A stretch of 14,128 bases of DNA from Mycobacterium sp. (lineage in GTDB: Bacteria > Actinomycetota > Actinomycetes > Mycobacteriales > Mycobacteriaceae): positions 1-14,128 of the forward strand of contig JAGQTR010000150.1 of NCBI GenBank assembly GCA_020438915.1, given 5' to 3'. A program made the position numbers and the translations under genes. Position 1 is the stretch's first letter. Each line of letters opens with the position of its first letter. Below are positions 1 to 7,700 of this stretch, in pieces. The notes beneath the pieces are model-generated. The model saw only the letters and a program-made list of their open reading frames with translations, made no database searches and had not been told where the DNA came from.

Positions 1-382
1 TCACGTACATCGTGCGGCCGCGCATCGCGCCCTCGAAGAGACCGGTGAGGGTCGCGCGCATCTCGTCGGGCGCGACCCAGTTGTTGGTCGGGCCGGCGTC
101 CTCCTCCCTCTCGGAGCAGATGAAGGTGCGCGACTCGACCCGGGCCACATCGGATGGATCAGACAGTGCCAAAAATGAATTCGGCTGCTTTTCGGGGTCG
201 AGCCTGGTGAACGTGCCCCCCGCCACCAGTTGGTCGCACAGCGCCGCATACTCCGCGTCGGAGCCATCGGCGAACGCGACCCGGTCGGGCTGGGTCAGCT
301 CGGCAACCTCGCGCACCCAGGCCAGCAGCTTTTCGTGCTTGGTCGGAGCGGAATCCAATCCCGGAATGGTCGCTGCGGTCAT
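1..382 (-). CDS. pckG: Phosphoenolpyruvate carboxykinase (GTP), N-terminal part, cut by window edge
   Basis: This is the N-terminal 127 codons of cytosolic GTP-dependent PEP carboxykinase, which interconverts oxaloacetate plus GTP with PEP plus CO2 and GDP in gluconeogenesis and anaplerosis. The minus-strand reading from the ATG at 382-380 begins MTAATIPGLDSAPT and contains DRVAFADGS, LALSDPSDVARVESRT, DAGPTNNW and GAMRGRTMYV. These are N-terminal hallmarks of the GTP-type enzyme: the ESRT block includes a substrate-contacting arginine, and the PTNNW block is strongly conserved. The ATG is preceded by AGGAGA (plus-strand 392-397) at 9-nt spacing, which fixes the start. The frame stays open to position 1, so about four fifths of the enzyme (usually about 610 residues) lies outside. 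It is read in the same direction as the two GTPase-like genes upstream but is 182 bp away from them, enough for its own promoter. The identification is near certain. Confidence 0.96.
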   Translation of the reverse strand, partial: MTAATIPGLDSAPTKHEKLLAWVREVAELTQPDRVAFADGSDAEYAALCDQLVAGGTFTRLDPEKQPNSFLALSDPSDVARVESRTFICSEREEDAGPTNNWVAPDEMRATLTGLFEGAMRGRTMYV

Positions 383-564
383 GCTGTGTCGTCTCCTGCA
401 TCTTCGTGCGAGCTGTCTGCCAGGACGCAGGGGCGGCGAGTCGAAACCAAAGGCTCCAAACCGCCCCCTGACTATTGAGGTTAACGCGGATGCCAATTCG
501 GCCTTAAGGCAGGAGTATGTCCGATGGCCCACCGGGAGGGATTCAGATCGGCGCAACTGCACCT
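383..564. other. Intergenic region upstream of pckG
   Basis: This 182-bp gap contains the pckG leader. A weak promoter-like pair is visible on the minus strand: TTGGCA (plus 491-496) and TAGTCA (plus 469-474), 16 nt apart. The -10 match is poor. A perfect 10-bp palindrome GCCTTAAGGC at 501-510 lies just upstream of the putative -35 and could be an operator, but may be chance. I see no convincing terminator for the gene ending at 565, so read-through into pckG is possible. Confidence 0.35.
392..397 (-). promoter_or_regulatory. Ribosome binding site of pckG
   Basis: Read on the minus strand this is AGGAGA, 9 nt before the ATG at 382. It is a good match to the anti-Shine-Dalgarno sequence and supports the chosen pckG start. 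Confidence 0.75.
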
Positions 565-1941
565 CTACTGGCCAGTAACTTTGGATTCGGCCGGATTCTC
601 CTCCGCCAGCGCCTCGCGGACGGCCCGCAGCGCCTCACGCAACGGCGGCATCCGGCACTCCCTGGCGGCTTCGGCACCCGCGATCGCCGACGTATGGGCG
701 GCGAGTTCGGCATCGATCACGGCGAGGCGCCCGCCCATCGTTCGCCGCTGTTCGTCGACGTACGCGAGGTACCCCGGCGACAGCGCCGCTTCGGCGCCCA
801 GCACCCCGGTGGCCACCCGCTCCTCGGCTACCGCCCGGGCCTCGCCGGTCACCTCGTTGACCCAGCGGTCGAGCAGCGCCCGATCCTGCAGTAGTCGCCG
901 GCTCCGGACCACCCAGACCGTGATGGCCAGCCCGAAAACTGCGCTGCCGGCAAGTCCCACGACACTGGCCTGCCGCTCCAGAACGGCGAACAACCGGCTC
1001 ACCAACAGCGCGGGCCCCAGGCCGAACGCCACGCCGAGCACCGCCATGAGCCGGGCTTCCAGGCTGCCCGAGGCGACTGGATGGCTGAAGTCAGCGTCAC
1101 GCCTCGGAGCCGGCCCCGGGGGGTCGGCCACGCCGAGATCGGCGGCCACCTCGCTGACGCGCACCGCGATCTCCTCGTCGACCTCGGCGACGAGGTCGCG
1201 GCACCGCCGCAGCGCGCACTCTTCGACGTCGCCCCACTGCCGACGTTTCATCCCGGCGACCTGCGCCAACAACTCGGTCCGCGTCGCCGCGCAGCGATTG
1301 CGCGTGAAGAACGTCAGGGTGACGCGGGCCTGCTGCATCCGGGTGCGCAGGGCCACAGCGGCCTGCTGACCGAGCAATAGCCGCTCCCGGATCAACTGCT
1401 CCCGGCTTACCCGTAACGCGGCGACCAGTGCCCTCCGGTCTGCTGCCTCGGCCTGGGCATCCAGCTGCGATATCTGCCCACGAAGTCGGAACTCCTCGGC
1501 GCGCAGGCTGTTTCGCCGGGCGGACCCTGGATCGTCGAGTCGGCGTTGCAACATTGCGACGAGGTCACCCATGAGAGGTTCGCCGGACCGCGGCGCGGCC
1601 GCCGCACCGACCCAGGCAACATTGCCGAACCGTTCGGCGTGCCCGGCCAGCCGCTCCCGGTCCAGGGCCAGCACCCCTCGCCAGCCCCGGTGGTCATCGA
1701 CCTTGGACACCACCGCGACCACCACCTCGGTCTGCGCGGTGACGCGATCGGCGAGTACGCAATCGGATTCTGTGATCGGTGCGACTGCCGAGACCACGAA
1801 CACCACCGCCGCCGGCGTAACACCCGCCTCGATCTCGCACGTCTCGGCAAAGCTTCGTCCGGGAATCCGGCGTCGCAATTCCTCGACCATGCAGGTGACC
1901 CCGGCCGACCGGGGTCCGCTCACCAGCACCACACCGCTCAC
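565..1941 (-). CDS. Membrane-anchored P-loop GTPase-like protein with degenerate motifs (Rv0210-like)
   Basis: Function is unknown. The preferred start is the GTG at 1941-1939, which overlaps the TGA stop (1940-1938) of the upstream gene as GTGA, a typical translational-coupling arrangement; it gives 458 residues. An in-frame TTG at 1992 would add 17 residues and a 55-bp overlap. The protein opens directly with a beta strand and a P-loop-like GPRSAGVT (residues 9-16), in which the Walker A lysine position is valine. VVFVVSAV and VVAVVSKVDD follow, the latter resembling a G4 NKxD motif with Ser in place of Asn. A charged, Arg/Glu/Ala-rich, probably coiled-coil region spans about 150-290. Two hydrophobic helices (about 298-318 and 324-345) form a membrane hairpin, and a helical tail follows. 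This resembles dynamin-like or stress GTPase architecture, but nucleotide binding is doubtful. The position next to pckG matches M. tuberculosis Rv0210. Confidence 0.75.
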   Translation of the reverse strand: MSGVVLVSGPRSAGVTCMVEELRRRIPGRSFAETCEIEAGVTPAAVVFVVSAVAPITESDCVLADRVTAQTEVVVAVVSKVDDHRGWRGVLALDRERLAGHAERFGNVAWVGAAAAPRSGEPLMGDLVAMLQRRLDDPGSARRNSLRAEEFRLRGQISQLDAQAEAADRRALVAALRVSREQLIRERLLLGQQAAVALRTRMQQARVTLTFFTRNRCAATRTELLAQVAGMKRRQWGDVEECALRRCRDLVAEVDEEIAVRVSEVAADLGVADPPGPAPRRDADFSHPVASGSLEARLMAVLGVAFGLGPALLVSRLFAVLERQASVVGLAGSAVFGLAITVWVVRSRRLLQDRALLDRWVNEVTGEARAVAEERVATGVLGAEAALSPGYLAYVDEQRRTMGGRLAVIDAELAAHTSAIAGAEAARECRMPPLREALRAVREALAEENPAESKVTGQ

Positions 1942-2984
1942 CGCACCCGTCCGAGCAGCCGAAGCGAACCGCGGGCGATGTCTGTGGCGCAACGCTGGTA
2001 CCGGATGTCCACCGGCGCTTTCGCGTAGGTCGCCCAGTGCACGGCGCGGTGCAGTCGGCCGTCGGCTTCGGCGTCCCGATCGCGGCGATCTACGCCGAAC
2101 CCGGCCGCCTCCATCACATCGACGGCCGCCGCCATCACCGCGATGAGGACTTCGTCGGCGCTCAGGAATGCCTCCAGCGATTCATCACCGGTCTGCGCAG
2201 CGAGGGCACCCAATTCGCGCACCGCGCCGCGTATCCGCCCATAGCGCACCGGCGCGGTCACCGCCGTCAGACGACCGATCACCCGGTCTACCTGGCTGAG
2301 CGCCCGCAGCTGCCGCGCCACCGTCGCCCCGGTTGCTCCGGCGGCGACTGCGGCTACCGCATGGGTCAGGCCGAACCGGTCAAATTTTTCCAGCAGCCGC
2401 CGACGCAGCACCGTGGGCAGCAGGTGGTCGGAATCGACGAACGCGTCCGTCGATGTCATGTCAGCGGGTGCGGCTGCCAACAGGCGCAGCGCCGCGAGGT
2501 CTTCGTCGTCGACTTCGGCGCCGGCGAGATGGGCGATCATCGGAACGACGGGCCGGTTTACGGCCGCGGCCACCTCCGCTGCCCGCCGCTCGGCGCAGGC
2601 CAGCGGTCCGTCGGGAGTCACGCCGATCAGATCCGCCTTGTTGAGCACCACCAGGTCGGTTGTTGAACGTTGCGGCGCGGCCCGCAGTTGTTCGAGTTCC
2701 TCGGGCTTGAGCGCCTCGGCGATGACGAGCACGCGGACATCGGCCTTCGCCGCATCCGTCGACAGCTTCACACCCGATCCGGCGAGTGCGGCGGTGACCG
2801 ACTCGCGCCCTACCCCGCGCCGGCCCAGCACAGCGACCCGGACCGGTGTACGGAAACGTTCTTCGATCGCCGTCACGTCCGGATTCCGGGCTTGCGTGGC
2901 GAACTCCGCCAATACGTCGAAGAAGATGCGCAACCCCCCGGTCCCCGGGCCAGGGCGACCCCCGCCCCACAAAGATCGTGACAC
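1938..2984 (-). CDS. P-loop GTPase-like protein, degenerate Walker A, intact NKAD (Rv0209-like)
   Basis: This is an uncharacterised, probably cytoplasmic protein of 348 residues if the GTG at 2984 is used. TTG at 2972, or a further TTG just before the RIFFDVLAEF segment, are alternatives; none has a clear RBS, so the N-terminus is uncertain by about 17 residues. After an N-terminal helix comes a strand and P-loop-like GRRGVGRES (residues 54-62), where the canonical Lys is Arg60 and the following Ser/Thr is Glu61. VRVLVIAEAL (about 84-92) precedes LVVLNKADL, a perfect G4 NKxD motif at 115-118. The rest (about 180-348) looks helical, without clear membrane segments. It resembles the GTPase domain of dynamin-like or Era-like proteins with an impaired G1 motif. 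Its stop overlaps the start of the next gene, which carries the same kind of domain plus a membrane hairpin, so the two probably act as a pair. It is divergent from trmB. Confidence 0.78.
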   Translation of the reverse strand: MSRSLWGGGRPGPGTGGLRIFFDVLAEFATQARNPDVTAIEERFRTPVRVAVLGRRGVGRESVTAALAGSGVKLSTDAAKADVRVLVIAEALKPEELEQLRAAPQRSTTDLVVLNKADLIGVTPDGPLACAERRAAEVAAAVNRPVVPMIAHLAGAEVDDEDLAALRLLAAAPADMTSTDAFVDSDHLLPTVLRRRLLEKFDRFGLTHAVAAVAAGATGATVARQLRALSQVDRVIGRLTAVTAPVRYGRIRGAVRELGALAAQTGDESLEAFLSADEVLIAVMAAAVDVMEAAGFGVDRRDRDAEADGRLHRAVHWATYAKAPVDIRYQRCATDIARGSLRLLGRVR

Positions 2985-3081
2985 CTATCGCGAGCTGCTG
3001 AGCGCACATCTTTTGGCCGCGTGTACCAGTGGAAGGCAACTGTTGGGTATCAATCTGTAACACGATGCGGGGAGCACTGCG
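2985..3081. promoter_or_regulatory. Divergent intergenic region between the GTPase-like operon and trmB
   Basis: This 97-bp gap must carry promoters for both directions. On the plus side, an AT-richer stretch around 3046-3063 (GTATCAATCTGTAACAC) could hold the trmB -10, but I cannot choose a hexamer with confidence. GGGGAG at 3069-3074 lies 7 nt before the GTG at 3082 and is the trmB RBS. No clear -10 or RBS is visible for the minus-strand gene. Confidence 0.45.
3069..3074 (+). promoter_or_regulatory. Ribosome binding site of trmB
   Basis: GGGGAG lies 7 nt upstream of GTG 3082. It decides the start in a gene whose N-terminal extension is poorly conserved. Confidence 0.65.
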
Positions 3082-3921
3082 GTGATAAGCGACCATGGAC
3101 GGATGCACCATCCGGGATCTGATGTGGTCAGCCCCCCGGCCACCGACCCCGATGGCGCCGGCGGCCCGGCTCCGGTTCCACCGAGGTTTCCCCGGGTCAC
3201 CAGCTTCCGCGCCAGGCGGTCGACGATCTCGGACAAACAGCAGGCGACCTGGGACCGACTCTGGCCGGAACTGGGTCGCGTCGCCCACGATGCCGACGAA
3301 CCCCAGGGGTTGCTCGACACCCAGGCGTGGTTCGGTCGCCGCGCACCGGTGGTCCTCGAGATCGGTTGCGGAACGGGGACCTCGACCCTGGCCATGGCGC
3401 AGGCGGAGCCGGATATCGACGTCGTCGCAGTGGAGGTGTACCGCCGCGGCCTGGCCCAACTGCTCAGCGCAATCGATCGCACCGCCCACCCCGACCCTGA
3501 GGCGGCGCCCGAAAGCGCCCCGGTCCGAAACATTCGGCTGATCCGCGGCGACGGCGTGGACGTACTCACCCACATGTTCGGACCCGATTCGCTGACCGGT
3601 GTGCGGGTGTTCTTTCCGGACCCCTGGCCCAAGGCTCGCCACCACAAGCGACGCCTGCTGCAGCCGGCCACGGTGGCCCTCATCGCCGATCGGCTCCGAC
3701 CGGGCGGAGTGCTGCATGCCGCCACCGACCACGCCGGTTACGCCACCCAGATCGCCGAGGTCGGCGACGCTGAACCCCGGCTGCGCCGCATCAGTATCCA
3801 TCTCGAGACCGACACTGCGCAGCTGCCCATGTCGGTGGTCAGGCCGGTGACCAAATACGAGGGCAAAGCCCAGCACGCCGGCAGCCCAGTGACCGAGTTG
3901 CTCTGGAAGCGGACACCATGA
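3082..3921 (+). CDS. trmB: tRNA (guanine-N7-)-methyltransferase
   Basis: TrmB transfers a methyl group from S-adenosylmethionine to N7 of G46 in the tRNA variable loop. The protein has 279 residues. After a variable N-terminal extension (about 1-45) it shows the class I methyltransferase motif I VLEIGCGTGTSTL (E93, G95, G97, G99), the post-I acidic strand VVAVEVYRRG, and the TrmB signature FFPDPWPKARHHKRRL (P179-D180-P181-W182), which carries residues for catalysis and tRNA binding. ATDHAGY (about 214-220) and TKYEGKA near the C-terminus are also typical of the family. The GTG start is supported by GGGGAG 7 nt upstream. The stop overlaps the ATG of the next gene (ATGA at 3918-3921), so the NYN protein is probably translated by coupling. 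The N-terminus is somewhat longer than in enterobacterial TrmB, as is common in actinobacteria. The assignment is firm. Confidence 0.96.
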   Translation: MISDHGRMHHPGSDVVSPPATDPDGAGGPAPVPPRFPRVTSFRARRSTISDKQQATWDRLWPELGRVAHDADEPQGLLDTQAWFGRRAPVVLEIGCGTGTSTLAMAQAEPDIDVVAVEVYRRGLAQLLSAIDRTAHPDPEAAPESAPVRNIRLIRGDGVDVLTHMFGPDSLTGVRVFFPDPWPKARHHKRRLLQPATVALIADRLRPGGVLHAATDHAGYATQIAEVGDAEPRLRRISIHLETDTAQLPMSVVRPVTKYEGKAQHAGSPVTELLWKRTP

Positions 3922-4649
3922 GCCTCACCGAGAACATCCCCGAACTCTCCGGTACCCCCGACGACGACATTGCCGGCGAGCCGGCGATCAGCACGCCGAC
4001 CACCCAGCGGGTGTTGCTGGTGTGGGATGCACCCAACCTGGACATGGGGCTGGGATCGATCCTCGGTGGCCGCCCGACGGCCGCGCATCGGCCCCGCTTC
4101 GACGCGCTGGGCCGCTGGCTGCTGGGCCGCACCGCCGACCTGTCGTCCCGCCTCGGCCAGACGAACCGCGAGGTGCCGCTGGAGCCGGTGTCATTAGAGG
4201 CGGAGGCCACCGTCTTCACCAACATCGTTCCTGGCAGCGCCGATGTCGTGCGTCCATGGGTGGAGGCGCTGCGCAACGTGGGATTCGCGGTGTTCGCCAA
4301 ACCGAAGGTCGATGACGACAGCGATGTCGATAGCGACATGCTCGCCCACATCGCCCTTCGGCGCAGCGAGGGTCTGGCGGGGCTGATCGTCGCCTCAGCC
4401 GACGGCCAGGCGTTCAAACTGCCCTTGGAGGACATTGCAGCACACGGCATCGAAGTCCAGGTGCTCGGATTTCGCGAACATGCCAGCTGGGCGTTAGCGT
4501 CGGATACCTTGGAGTTTGTCGACTTGGAGGACATCGACGGTGTCTTCCGGGAACCGCTACCGCGAATCGGCCTCGATTCGCTACCCGAGCAGGGCGCTTG
4601 GCTGCAGCCATTCCGGCCGCTGTCCTCGCTGCTGGCCTCACGCGTATAG
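3918..4649 (+). CDS. NYN/PIN-like domain protein, putative ribonuclease (Rv0207c-like)
   Basis: This 243-residue cytoplasmic protein has features of the NYN branch of PIN-like nucleases, which cut RNA with a cluster of acidic residues and a metal ion. The start of the fold is RVLLVWDAPNLDMGL, with the first Asp on the opening strand. A middle segment carries DDDSDVDSDMLAHIAL, the usual second acidic cluster before a helix. GLIVASADGQAFKLPLED gives the third motif (S-x-D followed by a helix). A helical, Pro-containing C-terminal segment follows and no membrane segment or signal peptide is seen. The substrate is unknown. The gene overlaps trmB by 4 bp (ATGA), implying coupled expression and a possible link to tRNA or other RNA metabolism. 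It ends 62 bp before mmpL3. Assignment to the NYN superfamily rests on motif spacing; the nuclease activity is an inference. Confidence 0.85.
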   Translation: MSLTENIPELSGTPDDDIAGEPAISTPTTQRVLLVWDAPNLDMGLGSILGGRPTAAHRPRFDALGRWLLGRTADLSSRLGQTNREVPLEPVSLEAEATVFTNIVPGSADVVRPWVEALRNVGFAVFAKPKVDDDSDVDSDMLAHIALRRSEGLAGLIVASADGQAFKLPLEDIAAHGIEVQVLGFREHASWALASDTLEFVDLEDIDGVFREPLPRIGLDSLPEQGAWLQPFRPLSSLLASRV

Positions 4650-4662
4650 AAAACTAACGGCC

Positions 4663-4711
4663 TAGGTTCTGATATACGCAGGCCGATGAGCAAGACGGTA
4701 AGGAGCTGAAC
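4663..4711 (+). promoter_or_regulatory. Candidate mmpL3 promoter and RBS
   Basis: The 62-bp gap between the NYN gene and mmpL3 holds two candidate -10 elements: TAGGTT (4663-4668), which fits the mycobacterial TANNNT pattern, and TG-A-TATACG (4670-4678), an extended -10-like match. No good -35 is visible. AAGGAG at 4700-4705 is a strong RBS 6 nt before GTG 4712. mmpL3 is therefore probably transcribed from its own promoter in addition to read-through from trmB. Confidence 0.45.
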
Positions 4712-7700
4712 GTGTTCGCCTGGTGGGGTCGAACGGTGTACCAGTACCGATACATAGTGATCGGTGTCATGGTCGCACTGTGCCTGGGCGGCGGCGTCTA
4801 CGGCATCAGCCTGGGACAGCACGTCACCCAGAGTGGTTTCTACGACGAAGGCAGCGAATCGGTCCACGCCTCGGTGGTTTCCGACAAGGTGTACGGCCGC
4901 GACACGTCCGGCCACATCGTCGCGATCTACACCGCGCCCGACGGCAAGACAGTCGACGACCCGGCTTTCAAGAAAAAGATCCTCGACAACCTCAACGAGG
5001 TCGAGAAGAACCACCCCGACCAGATCCTGCGCGCCATCGGCTACTTCAAAAGCCCCGAAGTGCTCAAGAACATGGCCGACGGCGACAAGAAACACGCCTT
5101 CATGTCGGTCCAGCTCAAGGGCGACAACGACGACGTAATCCTGAACAACTACAACAAGAACGTCGGCGAGGACGGCAAGACCGTCAAAGAGGCCCTCAAC
5201 ATCGACGGCATCGAGGTCCAGCAGGCCGGCCTGCAGCCGCTGGCAAGCGAGCTGACCGGAACCATCGGCGAGGACCAGAGGCGAGCCGAAATCGCGGCCA
5301 TCCCGCTGGTCTGCGTGGTGTTGTTCTTCGTGTTCGGCGGTGTGGTCGCCGCTGCGCTTCCCGGACTCATCGGCGGTCTGACAATCGCCGGTGCGCTCGG
5401 CATCATGCGCCTGGTCGCCGAGTTCATCCCGGTGCACTTCTTCGCCCAGCCGGTGGTGACGCTCATGGGCCTGGGCATCGCCGTCGACTACGGGCTCTTC
5501 ATGGTCAGCCGATTCCGCGAGGAGATCGCCGAGGGCTACGACACCGAGGCCGCGGTGCGCCGGACGGTGATGACCTCCGGCCGCACAGTGATGTTCTCCG
5601 CGGTGATCCTGGTGGCCTCCTCGATGCCGCTGCTGCTGTTCCCGCAGGGCTTCCTCAAGTCGATCACCTACGCGATCATCGCCTCGGTCATGCTGGCGGC
5701 CATCCTGTCGATCACCGTGCTGGCCGCCGCGCTGGCGATCCTCGGACCCAACGTCGACGCGCTCGGGGTCCGGACGCTGCTGCGGGTGCCGTTCTTCCGC
5801 AACTGGAAGCCGACGAACTGGTGGCTGAACTGGCTGGGCGACCGGACGCAGAAAACCAAGACCCGAGCCGAAGTCGAGAAGGGCTTCTGGGGCAGGCTCG
5901 TCAACGTCGTGATGAAGCGGCCGATCGCGTTCGCCGCACCCATCCTGGTCCTGATGATCCTGCTGATCATCCCGTTGGGCCAACTCTCCCTCGGCGGCAT
6001 CAGCGAAAAATATCTGCCTCCGGACAACTCGGTGCGGGTGGCCCAGGAGGAGTTCGACAAAACCTTCCCCGGGTTCCGCACCGAACCGCTGACCCTGGTC
6101 ATCGAAAGCAACAACGGCGAACCCGTCACCGATCAGCAGGTCGCCGAGATCCGCAATGAGGCGATGTCGATACCCGGATTCATCGAGCCGGAAAACGATC
6201 CAGCAAAAATGTGGCAGGAACGGCCCTACCTCGACGGTGCGTCGAAAGACCCGTCGGTGCGGGTCATCCAGAACGGTCTGGTGGTACGCAACGACGCCGC
6301 CAAGAAGATCAACGAACTGCGCGAGCTGTCACCCCCGCGCGGCCTCACGGTGTCGGTGGGTGGCACCCCGGCGCTCGAACAGGACAGCATCCACAGCTTG
6401 TTCGACAAGCTGCCGCTGATGGTGCTGCTGCTCATCACCACCACCACGATCCTGATGTTCCTGGCGTTCGGATCGGTCGTGCTGCCGATCAAGGCCGCGT
6501 TGATGAGCGCGCTCACGCTCGGCTCCACGATGGGCATTCTCACGTGGATGTTCGTCGACGGTCACGGTTCTGGTCTGATGAACTACACCCCGCAGCCCCT
6601 GATGGCCCCGATGATCGGCTTGATCATCGCCGTGATCTGGGGCCTGTCCACCGACTACGAGGTGTTCCTGGTATCCAGAATGGTGGAGGCGCGCGAGCGC
6701 GGTATGTCGACCGCCGAGGCGATCCGGATCGGTACGGCTACCACCGGACGGTTGATCACCGGTGCCGCACTGGTCTTGGCCGTCGTCGCCGGCGCGTTCG
6801 TGTTCTCGGACCTGGTGATGATGAAATACCTGGCGTTCGGCCTGCTCATTGCGCTGCTGCTGGACGCGACGATCGTCCGTATGTTCCTGGTGCCCTCGAT
6901 CATGAAGCTGCTCGGCGACGACTGCTGGTGGGCGCCACGCTGGATGAAACGCCTCCAGGAGCGGATGGGCCTCGGTGAGACCGAGCTGCCCGACGAACGC
7001 AAGCGCCCGGTGGTACGCGAGGAGGCGGCACACCCCGAAGCCCTGGTCGGTGCCGGCGGCCCCCAGGTGGCGGCACCCGCGCGGGCGCTACCGCCGCGCG
7101 ATCCCGGTCACCCGGCCCCGGCCGCACCGGCCCATCCCGGCGCGGCCGGCAGAACCGGCCCACCGGCACGGGTCAACGACCCGTCCGCAGCGGGAACGAC
7201 ACGACTGCCCGGCACCCCGCCGCGTCCTGGGGCACCGGCGACGCCAGAGTCTTCCGAACCCCAGGAACCGCAGACCACCCGTCTGGCGATCGCCAAGAAC
7301 GCGGTCCGCAATGTGGTGAGCAGTGCGGCCGCGGCGGTGCAGAACATGCAGCGCCCCTCGGGTCCGCCCGCGCCGCCAGCCGCTGCCACACCACCGGCCC
7401 CGCCGGCATCGCCGGCCCCGCCGGCATCGCCGCGCAAGGAACGCGAGATCGAGTCGTGGCTCGGCGATCTACGCGGCACCGGCGGCGCCTCGGCTGCCGG
7501 CCCGGCCGCCCCGGCCCAGCCGCCGCGCCCGTCCGCCGAGCCGACGCGCGCGATACCCGATCAGGACCCGGCGGGCAGCGAACCCACCACGGCGATCCCC
7601 GCCCAGCCCGATCCACAGACACCGGACGACGACGATTCCGCCGAGGCGACGCGCGCCATTCCGACGCAACGACGGTCCGACGTCGACGCCGCGACCGATA

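Noticed and set aside
566..577. Perfect 12-bp palindrome TACTGGCCAGTA at the stop codon of the membrane-anchored GTPase-like gene
   Set aside because: It has no loop and no T-run, so it cannot form a standard terminator. It includes coding bases for the last residues and is short enough to be chance.
517..894. Plus-strand frame beginning with ATG 517 just after AGGAG
   Set aside because: The AGGAG is only 1 nt from the ATG, and the frame runs antisense into the membrane-anchored GTPase-like gene with Arg/Pro/His-rich shadow composition.
2461..3876. 471-codon minus-strand open frame across the divergent gap and trmB
   Set aside because: It is antisense to TrmB and out of frame with the GTPase-like gene. 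Composition is random-like, and it would cross the divergent promoter region.
3839..5983. 714-codon open frame on the minus strand, antisense to trmB, the NYN gene and mmpL3
   Set aside because: It lies opposite well-identified genes. Its translation is His/Asp/Gln/Arg-rich low complexity, typical of the antisense of high-GC membrane-protein codons, and it has no recognisable domain.
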